This document shows positions 7,634 to 15,273 of a DNA stretch of 34,385 nt, in pieces. Position numbers and translations under genes: made by a program. The notes below the pieces were generated by a model, which worked only from the letters and a program-made list of their open reading frames with translations, was not told the DNA's origin and did no database searches. Each line of letters starts with the position of its first letter. The stretch's first letter is position 1. The DNA comes from Lachnospiraceae bacterium (GTDB taxonomy: Bacteria; Bacillota; Clostridia; Lachnospirales; Lachnospiraceae). Where the stretch lies: contig BLLT01000016.1 in the NCBI GenBank assembly GCA_011958945.1, positions 1 to 34,385 of the forward strand. Direction: 5' to 3'.

Positions 7634-10600
7634 TTATCTTAAATATCGTTCCAATATCCCAAACTGTTTCTCATCAAGGCATGTTCTATTTGCTATTTTT
7701 ATACAAATTAACACTTCTGTCCCAAAATAATTATCAGGAACACGGTTTAAATATTCTTTTAATGCAAACAATTCCTGTATAAGATACTGATTTTTTCCAG
7801 AAAACCACCTGCACAGAAAATTGCAGACTTCTTTGCCATTTTCACAGTTTTTCCCCACCTTCAGTTCAAAACCATTGTCATCAATGTTCCCAATTTCTAT
7901 ATATTGACATGGCTCCTTGCATTGGCATTTTGACATCTGAGACATGTCCACAATAACTGTTAAGACCAACTTTTCCACGATTGATTTAGGTGTCAGGCAT
8001 CCCCTATCTTCAGCTATGTTATATTCTGTTCTCAGTTCATACCCCTGTGTTAGAAGATGCGAAATCCAATGAAATGCTGATTCCTCTGACATCTGATCCA
8101 AATTGTGATACAAAATAGGGCGAGATATTCTACAGTTGCTCATATCCAGCAAATCTGCAAGGCGAAGTAATATCTTATCAAATTTCAAACTAATCACTTT
8201 CTCATTAGCTAAGGACTTTGTAAAATAAATGTCTCTTTCATCTGCTTGGTGAGCTTCCGAAACCTCGGCAACAAATTCCCGAAGCGTTGCATCCAGAAAC
8301 CTCAGGTCTGTCCTTCCCCGTATTTCCGCAGCGCTGTCTGATGCATGTTTTTCTCTGATTTTCTTTTCATAATAGGCATCCAACCTTCTATAACTCTGGG
8401 TCATCCACTTTTTTATCTGTGCAATATCTTCTATGTCTGATTCCCCGTTCCTCAATTTCTCTTCGTTTTCAGACTTCGTATCAGATGACATTTCCTGATG
8501 AACTTCCTGTAAATGCTCCCAAGCAATACTATCCCCTTCTTCTTTATCCGTCAAAAACGCATCTAATGATGGTATTTTAACCATAGATATATCATGAAGA
8601 TAGCAAGCCAAAAACAACACGTAGAAATCCAACGCTGAAATTTTAAGAAAGCTAATTCCATGAATCAGTTTTACAATATTCCTTATCAAGGCAATAGCAT
8701 GTTCCTGATTATGAAGAGTATAAAAATACAGATGCTTGGAACCGTTTTTCCATACACCATAAGTATACTGGTGAGTCAGTATCAATTTGTCAATTCGAAT
8801 AGGGTCTGCTACAAAAGATTGGAAAATTTCAATAACTTCCATAACTGCATAATCCAAATCCTCTTTATTTTCAGATTCGCTCAATAAAATTTTACGTTCC
8901 AAGAATGTCTCTGCCGTAAACAAACGGTTTCTTAGAAATAATAAGATACGAAACTCACCGCAGCTTAAAGGCTTCCTACTGAACTTTCTAACCACGAGGC
9001 GATCCTCTATTTCCACATTAAAAAGTTGTGAGTATACTGCGTTTGCGCTCATTCTTAAAAACTGCGGTGTATTCTCATTTACTATCTCCGCCATTTTAAT
9101 CATATTCTCGGAAAGCAGCTTCACTACAATCTCATTTTTCCACTCTTTTTTCTGAATCTGTTCCACCCAACGTTCTGCTACGTCATAATGCTTGTGGGAA
9201 AATTCTTTCAGTTTTTGTGCCGCATAATATTTTAATGACCTGTAGGGATCCAAAAAATCCATACTAACATTTTTGCATATATCTTTATTGCAATTTTCTC
9301 CCTTTTTGCTTTCAATTAATTCTTCATAAACTTTATAGAGATAGGAACTATCCTCATTCTCTTCCCCAAAACACAGCCAATTCAGTTCCCCAATATACTT
9401 CCCAAGAACCTCTTTAGCCTTATCATCTGCAAAATCACAATACATGGATACCGCAGCATCCCATATATTTTCATTATAAGACTGCATAAAAACTTTTAAT
9501 TTTTCCTCTTCTGTCTTACACTTTCTTGCACAATATATAATTTCTTCCAATTCCTTATCATGTCTTTTATCCAATTCACATACATGCCGCAAGTTAAGAC
9601 GTTGTTTTCGATATTCAAAGAAACGATAATAACGAATCCATCTATCACGAAATTTGCTCAAACTCTGGATTTGCTTTTTAAACTCTTTGATTGCATCTGT
9701 ATTTTGCTCACTCTCTGATATATTTTGTAATTGTATAAGCTCCTTCTCCAATAGTATCTTTCGAGTATTTAATTCCTCAATTTTTTTTTGGATTTCATTC
9801 GAAAGCACTCTCATTCTTTCTTCTAAAATGATATCCTCTTCATCGGAATATATTTTATATATTTCATTCCCCGCCTCAGATACCTCCCGGCTGACACATT
9901 TCAAATAAATCTCACTTTCATCTAATTGATCCAGCCTTGTAAATCCACTCTTGCTCACAGCTTTTTTTTCATCCATACCATGGACATGGATTCCATAGAT
10001 CCCTAATTCTCTCATATCTTGCACGGTTTGCGGCAAAAAAACTATTTTTTCTTCCTTCAAAAGATCTTTTTCCAGCTTTTCTATCTCAGCATTAACATCC
10101 TCAAGTTGTTCTCCAAACTTATCTTCTTTTACATCATTAGTAAAAATCACAGAGTCATCTACATAAAAATAGCTTATCCCCTGAAATTTCTTCTGAAAAA
10201 TTTCGGATATTGGTATCATACAGATGTTCCCAAAAAAGTAAGATTGCGGAAGCCCCTGGGGAATTCCCCGTACAAAACTTTCTTTCAGACTGGGAATCCC
10301 TTCTTTCCCTTTAATTTTATAATACTCTTTCTTAAGCTTATCAGAAAGTCTAGTTTTAAGCTTACAAAATAGAAGCTTTATTAAAATCCTTTTCAGCAAT
10401 TCCTTATCCGAATTTTCCATATTTACAGGTAGCCGCTCCACAATTAGCTGATAAACTAACATTGGGTCAATCGTTGGAAAAAAGTTTTCCAGATCAAGGG
10501 ATACCTCGTATTTATATTCTAAGGAAGCATTATATTTTTTTAATGCCTCATTTGCATTTTGTGTATAAGCCTGATACTGTTGCTTCCATGGTTTAAACAA

Positions 10601-11077
10601 AACCTCTGGGTTTAAGGATACCCTATTCCCATAAAAATTTCCTGGCAGCAATCGACTTATATTGGAAAGATAAAGTTTCCTCTCATTATCCGCAATCTCA
10701 TACACCAATAAATGCATCATTGCCACTATTGCAATCTGGCTGACAATATCCGCCGTGTGAAGCGGTCTATATTCCACCTTCCTTTCATTATTAAATTTCT
10801 TTGGACGAAAATAAACCTCTGTCTCTATGAAGCTGTCATCCTTATCAATCAAATCTGTAATTTTATCCCTAACCGACTGAATTACTCCTTTGATGTAAGT
10901 TTCATCAAATTTATCCTGTAAACGGTAGTACTGCTTTTTATCGCTTTCCCTCAGGAGTTCAAAATCGAATATATAGGAACGTAATGAATACACTGCGTGA
11001 TATATATTCTGATCCGACAGCAAAAATGTTCTGTACCTTCCGCTATATTTTTCTTCCTTCTTATGTATCCTTTTCAT
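7634..11077 (-). CDS. Reverse transcriptase fused to C-terminal HD phosphohydrolase domain
   Basis: A 1147-residue multidomain protein. The reverse-transcriptase core has motif A with Asp195 (VSLDLENFFP), motif B GIPQGLPQS at 271-279 and motif C YVDD at 305-308, so all three catalytic aspartates are present. Residues about 320-530 are charged and helical, with coiled-coil stretches (NAEIEKLEKDLLKEEK). From about residue 770 an HD-type metal phosphohydrolase domain is visible: HNQEH (789-793), the His828-Asp829 pair in CYLHDIS, and a late Asp975 in LRLADLLDMS. No maturase, endonuclease or retron features are seen. It is the last gene of a three-gene operon with an ADP-ribosyltransferase-like protein; AAGGGG precedes the ATG, 22 bases after the upstream stop. 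Base use is far more AT-rich than in flanking genes, which suggests transfer. An anti-phage role is inferred from architecture; the RT lineage is unassigned. Confidence 0.9.
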   Translation of the reverse strand: MKRIHKKEEKYSGRYRTFLLSDQNIYHAVYSLRSYIFDFELLRESDKKQYYRLQDKFDETYIKGVIQSVRDKITDLIDKDDSFIETEVYFRPKKFNNERKVEYRPLHTADIVSQIAIVAMMHLLVYEIADNERKLYLSNISRLLPGNFYGNRVSLNPEVLFKPWKQQYQAYTQNANEALKKYNASLEYKYEVSLDLENFFPTIDPMLVYQLIVERLPVNMENSDKELLKRILIKLLFCKLKTRLSDKLKKEYYKIKGKEGIPSLKESFVRGIPQGLPQSYFFGNICMIPISEIFQKKFQGISYFYVDDSVIFTNDVKEDKFGEQLEDVNAEIEKLEKDLLKEEKIVFLPQTVQDMRELGIYGIHVHGMDEKKAVSKSGFTRLDQLDESEIYLKCVSREVSEAGNEIYKIYSDEEDIILEERMRVLSNEIQKKIEELNTRKILLEKELIQLQNISESEQNTDAIKEFKKQIQSLSKFRDRWIRYYRFFEYRKQRLNLRHVCELDKRHDKELEEIIYCARKCKTEEEKLKVFMQSYNENIWDAAVSMYCDFADDKAKEVLGKYIGELNWLCFGEENEDSSYLYKVYEELIESKKGENCNKDICKNVSMDFLDPYRSLKYYAAQKLKEFSHKHYDVAERWVEQIQKKEWKNEIVVKLLSENMIKMAEIVNENTPQFLRMSANAVYSQLFNVEIEDRLVVRKFSRKPLSCGEFRILLFLRNRLFTAETFLERKILLSESENKEDLDYAVMEVIEIFQSFVADPIRIDKLILTHQYTYGVWKNGSKHLYFYTLHNQEHAIALIRNIVKLIHGISFLKISALDFYVLFLACYLHDISMVKIPSLDAFLTDKEEGDSIAWEHLQEVHQEMSSDTKSENEEKLRNGESDIEDIAQIKKWMTQSYRRLDAYYEKKIREKHASDSAAEIRGRTDLRFLDATLREFVAEVSEAHQADERDIYFTKSLANEKVISLKFDKILLRLADLLDMSNCRISRPILYHNLDQMSEESAFHWISHLLTQGYELRTEYNIAEDRGCLTPKSIVEKLVLTVIVDMSQMSKCQCKEPCQYIEIGNIDDNGFELKVGKNCENGKEVCNFLCRWFSGKNQYLIQELFALKEYLNRVPDNYFGTEVLICIKIANRTCLDEKQFGILERYLR

Positions 11078-11099
11078 CTTGTAGTTTAAATCCCCTTTT

Positions 11100-11630
11100 C
11101 TATTTTTCCTTTTTATGAGAAGCCAGTTTATTATTTAGAAATTCTTCTAAATTTTGTAATTCCTGTTGTATACCTGTTGCATCAATTCCTATTTTATTAT
11201 GATAAATAAAGCGCTTTGTATCACATAGAACACTACATTCAACCAACAATTCATTATCACATACCTGTTTTCTTTCGTAAGATGGATGTACCCTATGCAT
11301 TACAAATATTTTTTTTCTCTCCCCATCCCAGACACTTTCCTGCTGCCAGTATTGATCTATTATTAAGGTTACACCGCAATAGCTGGATGCAATATCAAAC
11401 ATTCGCTTTGTTATTGGATATTTTTTATGAAAACATTCCAAAAAGTGCATAAATTCCATAATATAATTTGGCAAGTATGTGGCGTTATAATAATAATCTG
11501 AATTTGTCTCACTAAGAAAAGATGAGAAAGCATTAATTTGCTTTTCAATCATTTCCTTTGTTAAGCTTCCATTAACCACCAGTCCACCTAATTCCATATA
11601 GTTGTTCCATTGGTCTTTGATATCTGTCAA
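11100..11630 (-). CDS. Unrecognised middle protein of the RT-HD/ART operon
   Basis: A 176-residue soluble protein that I do not recognise. It has no signal peptide or membrane segment. It is rich in Tyr, Phe and Trp around residues 45-105, with a mixed strand/helix middle (YCGVTLIIDQYWQQ, then KKIFVMHRVHP) and a charged helical C-terminus (IQQELQNLEEFLNNKLASHK). The start was set at TTG 11630, which overlaps the stop of the upstream gene as TTGA and has GGAGG 9 bases upstream. The open frame reaches TTG 11651, but that start has no SD. The tight coupling to both neighbours implies a partner role, for example adaptor, antitoxin-like inhibitor of the ART protein, or RT cofactor; none of these can be chosen from sequence. 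Confidence 0.75.
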   Translation of the reverse strand: MTDIKDQWNNYMELGGLVVNGSLTKEMIEKQINAFSSFLSETNSDYYYNATYLPNYIMEFMHFLECFHKKYPITKRMFDIASSYCGVTLIIDQYWQQESVWDGERKKIFVMHRVHPSYERKQVCDNELLVECSVLCDTKRFIYHNKIGIDATGIQQELQNLEEFLNNKLASHKKEK

Positions 11631-12499
11631 CCTTCTCCACCTCCATACCAAATTTGTGAAAACAATATTTTTAAATATATTTGTAATTTTTGTTTCCAGA
11701 ATAAATATTCTTTATAATCCTGCGTTTTATCCCCTTCATTCATCTTCTCCAGCAGGCCGGCCGCCGTCTCTTTTCCCTGCATTATCTGCTGCCATAACAC
11801 TCTTTCTGAATCTGAAATGCGCTTCCGGTAATCTGGGAATTCAATTGTTGTCAATCTGTATTTTCCTAGTGGTGGCTTTTTATTTAAATCTTTTACCTTT
11901 TTGGTTTCTGCTTTCGTAAGCGATACCTTTTCCATCTCAATATTAAGAAATGGCGGTAAAAGTATTTCCCGTTCCTCCCAATTCTTATATTCTTTCTGTG
12001 TTAATATCTTTTCATAGTCAATAAAAGGAACGTTTGAGATAATCTTTGTTTCTATAAGTACAATACCATTTTTTTTAGCAAATTCTGAATCATAGCCACG
12101 CTTAGAAGATGAAAAAAAAGATTGGGTAACCCCATTCTCATAGTACATTACTGATGAAGCCCGGTCTATCCTCTTTCCTGCCACACTGTCAGTAAAGTCC
12201 TCCTTTTCTTCCTTCATCAAAGTAAAAATATCCGTATAAATCTGCACCGTTTCTTCTATTCTTTTAATAAAATCCGGATTCAGTTTATGCCCCTCCACCC
12301 AAATACGTTCCTGTTCATTTCCGACTCCTTCAAAAAGAAGCGCATTCAATGTTCGATAAGCATCTTTATCGCCATACATAGGGTCTTTGGAATTTCCTCC
12401 TATGCCTCCATCACTGTTCCGTTCCCGCGTATCGCCTCCATAGAGCCGCAGCGCATCAATTTTTCTAAACTTGCACAAATAATTTTCTTCTACCATCAT
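11627..12499 (-). CDS. ADP-ribosyltransferase-like protein (R-S-E class)
   Basis: A 290-residue protein carrying the pattern of arginine-type mono-ADP-ribosyltransferases. Numbered from the upstream in-frame ATG at 12511 (294 residues), it has a candidate NAD-binding Arg in GKRIDR (114-117), an S-motif SFFSSSK (131-137), and the catalytic Glu-x-Glu in EEREILLPPF (E180/E182), close to the EXEVLxPPF of classical ARTs. The segment YRTLNALLFEG at about 52-62 resembles the helix that precedes the ART core. Start ATG 12499 has GGGGG 6 bases upstream; 12511 has no SD. It is the first gene of the operon, followed by a TTGA overlap. It would transfer ADP-ribose from NAD+ to a protein or nucleic-acid target, possibly as the toxic effector of the RT system. 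Enzyme class is a motif-level inference; target unknown. Confidence 0.72.
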   Translation of the reverse strand: MMVEENYLCKFRKIDALRLYGGDTRERNSDGGIGGNSKDPMYGDKDAYRTLNALLFEGVGNEQERIWVEGHKLNPDFIKRIEETVQIYTDIFTLMKEEKEDFTDSVAGKRIDRASSVMYYENGVTQSFFSSSKRGYDSEFAKKNGIVLIETKIISNVPFIDYEKILTQKEYKNWEEREILLPPFLNIEMEKVSLTKAETKKVKDLNKKPPLGKYRLTTIEFPDYRKRISDSERVLWQQIMQGKETAAGLLEKMNEGDKTQDYKEYLFWKQKLQIYLKILFSQIWYGGGEG

Positions 12500-12507
12500 T
12501 TTTTCCC

Positions 12508-12595
12508 CCATTTCTGCGCAGCTTTTTGCGCATTAAATCAAGCAGGGGAATGTCTTTTCCCTACTCGTGCGCCGGATGTCCGTCTGACAACGGAC
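12508..12595 (-). repeat. Structured leader of the ART/RT operon with dispersed repeat, copy B
   Basis: This gene-free stretch begins with the 18-mer start-site repeat (12508-12525, one mismatch to the copies at 7061 and 23201). CTTTTCCCTACTCG at 12554-12567 matches the hairpin arm found beside the third copy. On the minus strand it can fold into TGCGCA/TGCGCA, a GTAGGG..CCC stem with a bulge, and GTCCG/CGGAC (12578-12595). No convincing -35/-10 pair was found for the ART/RT operon between here and the terminator at 12613-12639. Confidence 0.6.
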
Positions 12596-12612
12596 TTTCC
12601 TATAAGGTAACA

Positions 12613-12639
12613 AAAAAGGCTGGAAAACCAACCCTTTTT
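12613..12639 (-). terminator. Intrinsic terminator after the Uma2 gene
   Basis: AAAAAGG.TGG pairs with CCA.CC.TTTTT around an AAAA loop. On the minus strand the stem is followed by a run of six T, so it should end the Uma2 transcript and separate it from the ART/RT operon. A run of T on the plus strand makes it partly bidirectional. Confidence 0.75.
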
Positions 12640-12657
12640 CCTGTCCAAATATCACTG

Positions 12658-13206
12658 CTATTCCATACGGATCCCCGCAAAATCAATTTCAAAACCTTCA
12701 TATATTCCAACTTTTACTTTATCATAAAATGAATACTCATCAAACATATCATGTTCGAAATTGTAAACCATTATCGCTTGTTTCATCGGATCAGCTATCC
12801 AATATTCTCTAATCCCTGCCGTTCTATATTTGAATAGCTTCTTATTATAATCCATCTGGCGGCTTGAAGGTGAAACAATTTCTATGATCCAATCCGGTGC
12901 GCCCTTACACCCTTCGTCTGTAAGCTTGTCCTTATCACAGATTACAGAGATATCAGGTTCAAAGTAAAGTTTATCATCAGCATTCAAAAATACAGCAAAC
13001 GGTGCAGGATATACTTCACAATCCCCACTCCTCTTTTCAATATAATCCCTTATCCTAAATGATAATTCCATTACAAGTCTTTGATGAATCCTATTAGGCG
13101 TTGCCATCATATATAATTCACCGTCAATCAGTTCCGCCCTTTGTCCATCCGGCAGATTGTAAATATCGTCTATTGTATAGCGTTCTAATTGTCTTGCAGC
13201 ATCCAT
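12658..13206 (-). CDS. Uma2-family (DUF820) PD-(D/E)XK nuclease-like protein
   Basis: A 182-residue protein of the Uma2 family, which has the restriction-endonuclease-like fold. The N-terminal part has the usual YNLPDGQRAELIDGELYMM strand-loop. The core shows the acidic metal-site residues in FEPDISVI and DWIIEIVSPSS, then DYNKKLFKYRTAGIREYWIA, which carries the family's lysine and Y-x-x-x-G-I-R-E-Y-W signature. Start ATG 13206 was preferred because GGAG lies 10 bases upstream; ATG 13215 has the SD almost touching it. It lies between the RT operon and the large palindrome and ends in a terminator. Family members are abundant in clostridia and cyanobacteria and are labelled endonucleases by fold, but the biological substrate is not established. 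Confidence 0.9.
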   Translation of the reverse strand: MDAARQLERYTIDDIYNLPDGQRAELIDGELYMMATPNRIHQRLVMELSFRIRDYIEKRSGDCEVYPAPFAVFLNADDKLYFEPDISVICDKDKLTDEGCKGAPDWIIEIVSPSSRQMDYNKKLFKYRTAGIREYWIADPMKQAIMVYNFEHDMFDEYSFYDKVKVGIYEGFEIDFAGIRME

Positions 13207-13274
13207 TCTGATCATACTCCTCGTTTCATACCTATATTATATCCAAAATCCAATTCCATGACAATATTTTTTGT

Positions 13275-13496
13275 AACAGTTCAGCCTTCAATGTCATTAA
13301 GTTAGCACCTCAGCCCAGCCGTGAGGGGAATAAAATGCTTAAGGAGCCCCTTAAAAAGCGTCGGCACTTGGTGAGGTAGTTCACGAACCTAGTGCCCGCT
13401 ACGCTTTTTTTGGAGCGGGAGCGTGGCGACGGAGCATTTTATTCCCCTCACGGCGTCCGCCATCGTTAACTAAATGACATTGAAGGCTAAACTGTT
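13275..13496. repeat. 222-bp near-perfect palindromic element
   Basis: A long inverted repeat fills most of the 13207-13531 gap. The outer arms AGCCTTCAATGTCATT (13283-13298) and its exact complement (13473-13488) match over 16 bp within a near-match of about 30 bp. Inner arms of 19 bp (13321-13339 and 13433-13451, GTGAGGGGAATAAAATGCT) are also exact. A third stem near the centre pairs AAAAAGCG with CGCTTTTT and GGCACT with AGTGCC. It has no open frame. Such structure fits a MITE-like palindromic unit or a large structured RNA; it could also act as a terminator for mazF. Part of its end recurs at 34357. Confidence 0.85.
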
Positions 13497-13531
13497 TCAC
13501 ATTTTTTACATAACAAAACCTTTCCGTTATC

Positions 13532-13885
13532 TTATGTATGGCAAAATACCCCTAGTTCCAGGCTGATGAGCAGCCCTTCATTTACCTTTCCCATAATCTC
13601 GCTGTCTAAATGGCATACTTTATCTTTCAGCCTTTTCTTATCAATCGTCCGCAGCTGCTCCAATAGGATGACCGAATCTTTCACCATGTCATATTCATCC
13701 GCATTCAGTTCGATATGGGTAGGCAGCTTTGCTTTATTCATTTTGGAAGTAATGGCTGCACAGATTACGGTAGGGCTGTGCTTGTTCCCTATATCATTCT
13801 GTATAATCAGTACCGGCCTTACGCCCCCCTGTTCCGACCCGATTACAGGCCTTAAATCCGCATAATATATATCTCCACGTTTCAT
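13532..13885 (-). CDS. mazF: MazF/PemK-family endoribonuclease toxin
   Basis: A 117-residue homologue of the Bacillus EndoA (NdoA) mRNA interferase. It has [14 protein letters not shown] and the conserved loop [16 protein letters not shown] with the catalytic Arg, then ICAAITSK with the Thr of the active site, and [24 protein letters not shown]. It cleaves single-stranded RNA at short sequence motifs. ATG 13885 was chosen because of AAGGGTGAG just upstream; the GTG at 13894 lies inside that SD. It follows alr by 67 bases, matching the alr-mazEF order of Firmicutes, but no MazE-type antitoxin frame fits between the two genes or downstream. Likely coexpressed with alr. Confidence 0.95.
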   Translation of the reverse strand: MKRGDIYYADLRPVIGSEQGGVRPVLIIQNDIGNKHSPTVICAAITSKMNKAKLPTHIELNADEYDMVKDSVILLEQLRTIDKKRLKDKVCHLDSEIMGKVNEGLLISLELGVFCHT

Positions 13886-13952
13886 AGTTCTCACCCTTCA
13901 TTTAAACTTTTATGGCTAAATTATTGCCAGTTTATCCGAAGGTATTCAATTT

Positions 13953-15134
13953 TTATTCAAAATCATGAAAATAATCCTTTGCAGAAACCATTTTACCCGA
14001 TTTCAAATAAACCCGGGGAATCCTTTTCCCTATACAGCAGGCCAATTCATAGTTGAACCGTCCTGAGAGTTCCCCTAATTCCTCCATGGTAATTTCCAGT
14101 TCCCCTTCTCTTCCGATTAGAGTGGCCACATCCCCTTCTTTTATCTCCGGAATCTGTGTAACATCTATCATAAACTGATCCATGCATATCCTTCCCGCAA
14201 TGGGGGCTTTTTTCCCATGAACCAGCACATAGCCTTTATTCGACAGCCCTCTCGGGTATCCGTCACCATACCCTACCGGCACAGTGGCAATTTTCATTTT
14301 CCGGGAAGCCGTAAAAGTACCCCCATACCCTATTTCCGCACCCGCTTCCACATCCTTCACATATATTATCCGGCTTTTCAATTCCATAGCCGGTTTCAGC
14401 CCCACGATATTCCTCGATACCTCCTGCGAAGGCCACAATCCGTACATAGCAATCCCTGCCCGGACCGCATCCATATCCGCATCCCTCAGTTCTATCATGG
14501 ATGCGCTGTTGGCACAATGACATATGGGAATCCGAAGGCCTCTTTCCTGCCTTATTTTTTCCACGAAATCATTAAACAAAGACAGCTGTCTTCTCGCCGA
14601 TGTTTTATCCTTTTCATCAGCCCTTGCAAAATGGGTGAATATCCCCTCTATTTCAATCCCGGGCATCTCCAAAGCCTCACTTACTAATTTCATCCCCTCT
14701 TCATCCGGCCGAATGCCAATCCTGGACATTCCCGTATCCACTTTAATATGAATTTTTGCCTTCTTTCCCGCTTCCAATGCCGCCCGGGACAATTCCTTTA
14801 ATGTGTCGTGACGGAATACCGCTATGCTGATTTCTTTTTCCACCATCTCTTTATAACTATAAGGAAACGTATATCCCAGCACTAATATTGATTTTGTGAT
14901 TCCCGCCATCCGCAAAATAATAGCTTCTTCCTCGGTAGCGGCTGCAAATCCGCATATATCCTTTAAAGGCTCCAATTCTTTTGCAATAGGAACAGCCCCA
15001 TGCCCATAGCCATCGGCCTTGATTACCGCAATTATTTTCGTTCCCCCGGTTAATTTAGATGCCATTCCTTCTATATTGCAGCGGATAGCATCTAAGTCTA
15101 TGGCTGCATACGCTCTGCTGTATTTTTCTATCAT
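13953..15134 (-). CDS. alr: Alanine racemase
   Basis: A 393-residue PLP-dependent alanine racemase that supplies D-alanine for peptidoglycan. The PLP-binding Lys39 sits in AVIKADGYGHGA. The C-terminal beta domain contains the second catalytic Tyr region (EIGYGGTF), VPVGYGDGYPRGLSN and the substrate-binding RICMDQFMIDV. Length and motif order are normal for the family. ATG 15134 is preceded by GGAGAAC. It lies 139 bases after the NAD(P)HX repair gene and just before mazF, an order often seen in clostridia. Cytoplasmic and presumably essential unless a second racemase exists. Confidence 0.97.
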   Translation of the reverse strand: MIEKYSRAYAAIDLDAIRCNIEGMASKLTGGTKIIAVIKADGYGHGAVPIAKELEPLKDICGFAAATEEEAIILRMAGITKSILVLGYTFPYSYKEMVEKEISIAVFRHDTLKELSRAALEAGKKAKIHIKVDTGMSRIGIRPDEEGMKLVSEALEMPGIEIEGIFTHFARADEKDKTSARRQLSLFNDFVEKIRQERGLRIPICHCANSASMIELRDADMDAVRAGIAMYGLWPSQEVSRNIVGLKPAMELKSRIIYVKDVEAGAEIGYGGTFTASRKMKIATVPVGYGDGYPRGLSNKGYVLVHGKKAPIAGRICMDQFMIDVTQIPEIKEGDVATLIGREGELEITMEELGELSGRFNYELACCIGKRIPRVYLKSGKMVSAKDYFHDFE

Positions 15135-15174
15135 TATGTCGCTGTTCTCCTTTCCGGATACAAGTATTTAGGTG

Positions 15175-15227
15175 ATTGCGAAACCGATAAACTTGCTGAA
15201 TATTCCCACAGCTTAGAGTTTCGCAAT
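15175..15227. repeat. Inverted plus direct repeats between nnr and alr
   Basis: ATTGCGAAAC (15175-15184) and GTTTCGCAAT (15218-15227) are exact inverted copies 33 bases apart. A related direct copy follows: AGTATTTAGGTGATTGCGAA near 15163 versus GGTATTTAGTTATTCGCGAA near 15238. The segment CTTGCTGAATAT inside the loop recurs at 16957-16968, after the coiled-coil gene. There is no T-run. It may be an intergenic repeat family or an operator region for alr. Confidence 0.5.
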
Positions 15228-15273
15228 TGCCTGTACAGGTATTTAGTTATTCGCGAAATCGTTTCTGTAATTA

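Noticed and set aside
7634-11077. RT as part of a group II intron, retron or diversity-generating retroelement
   Set aside because: No maturase X or HNH domain and no intron end structures, no msr/msd-like repeat pair visible next to it, and the protein is several times larger than a DGR or retron RT; no template/variable repeat pair was noticed.
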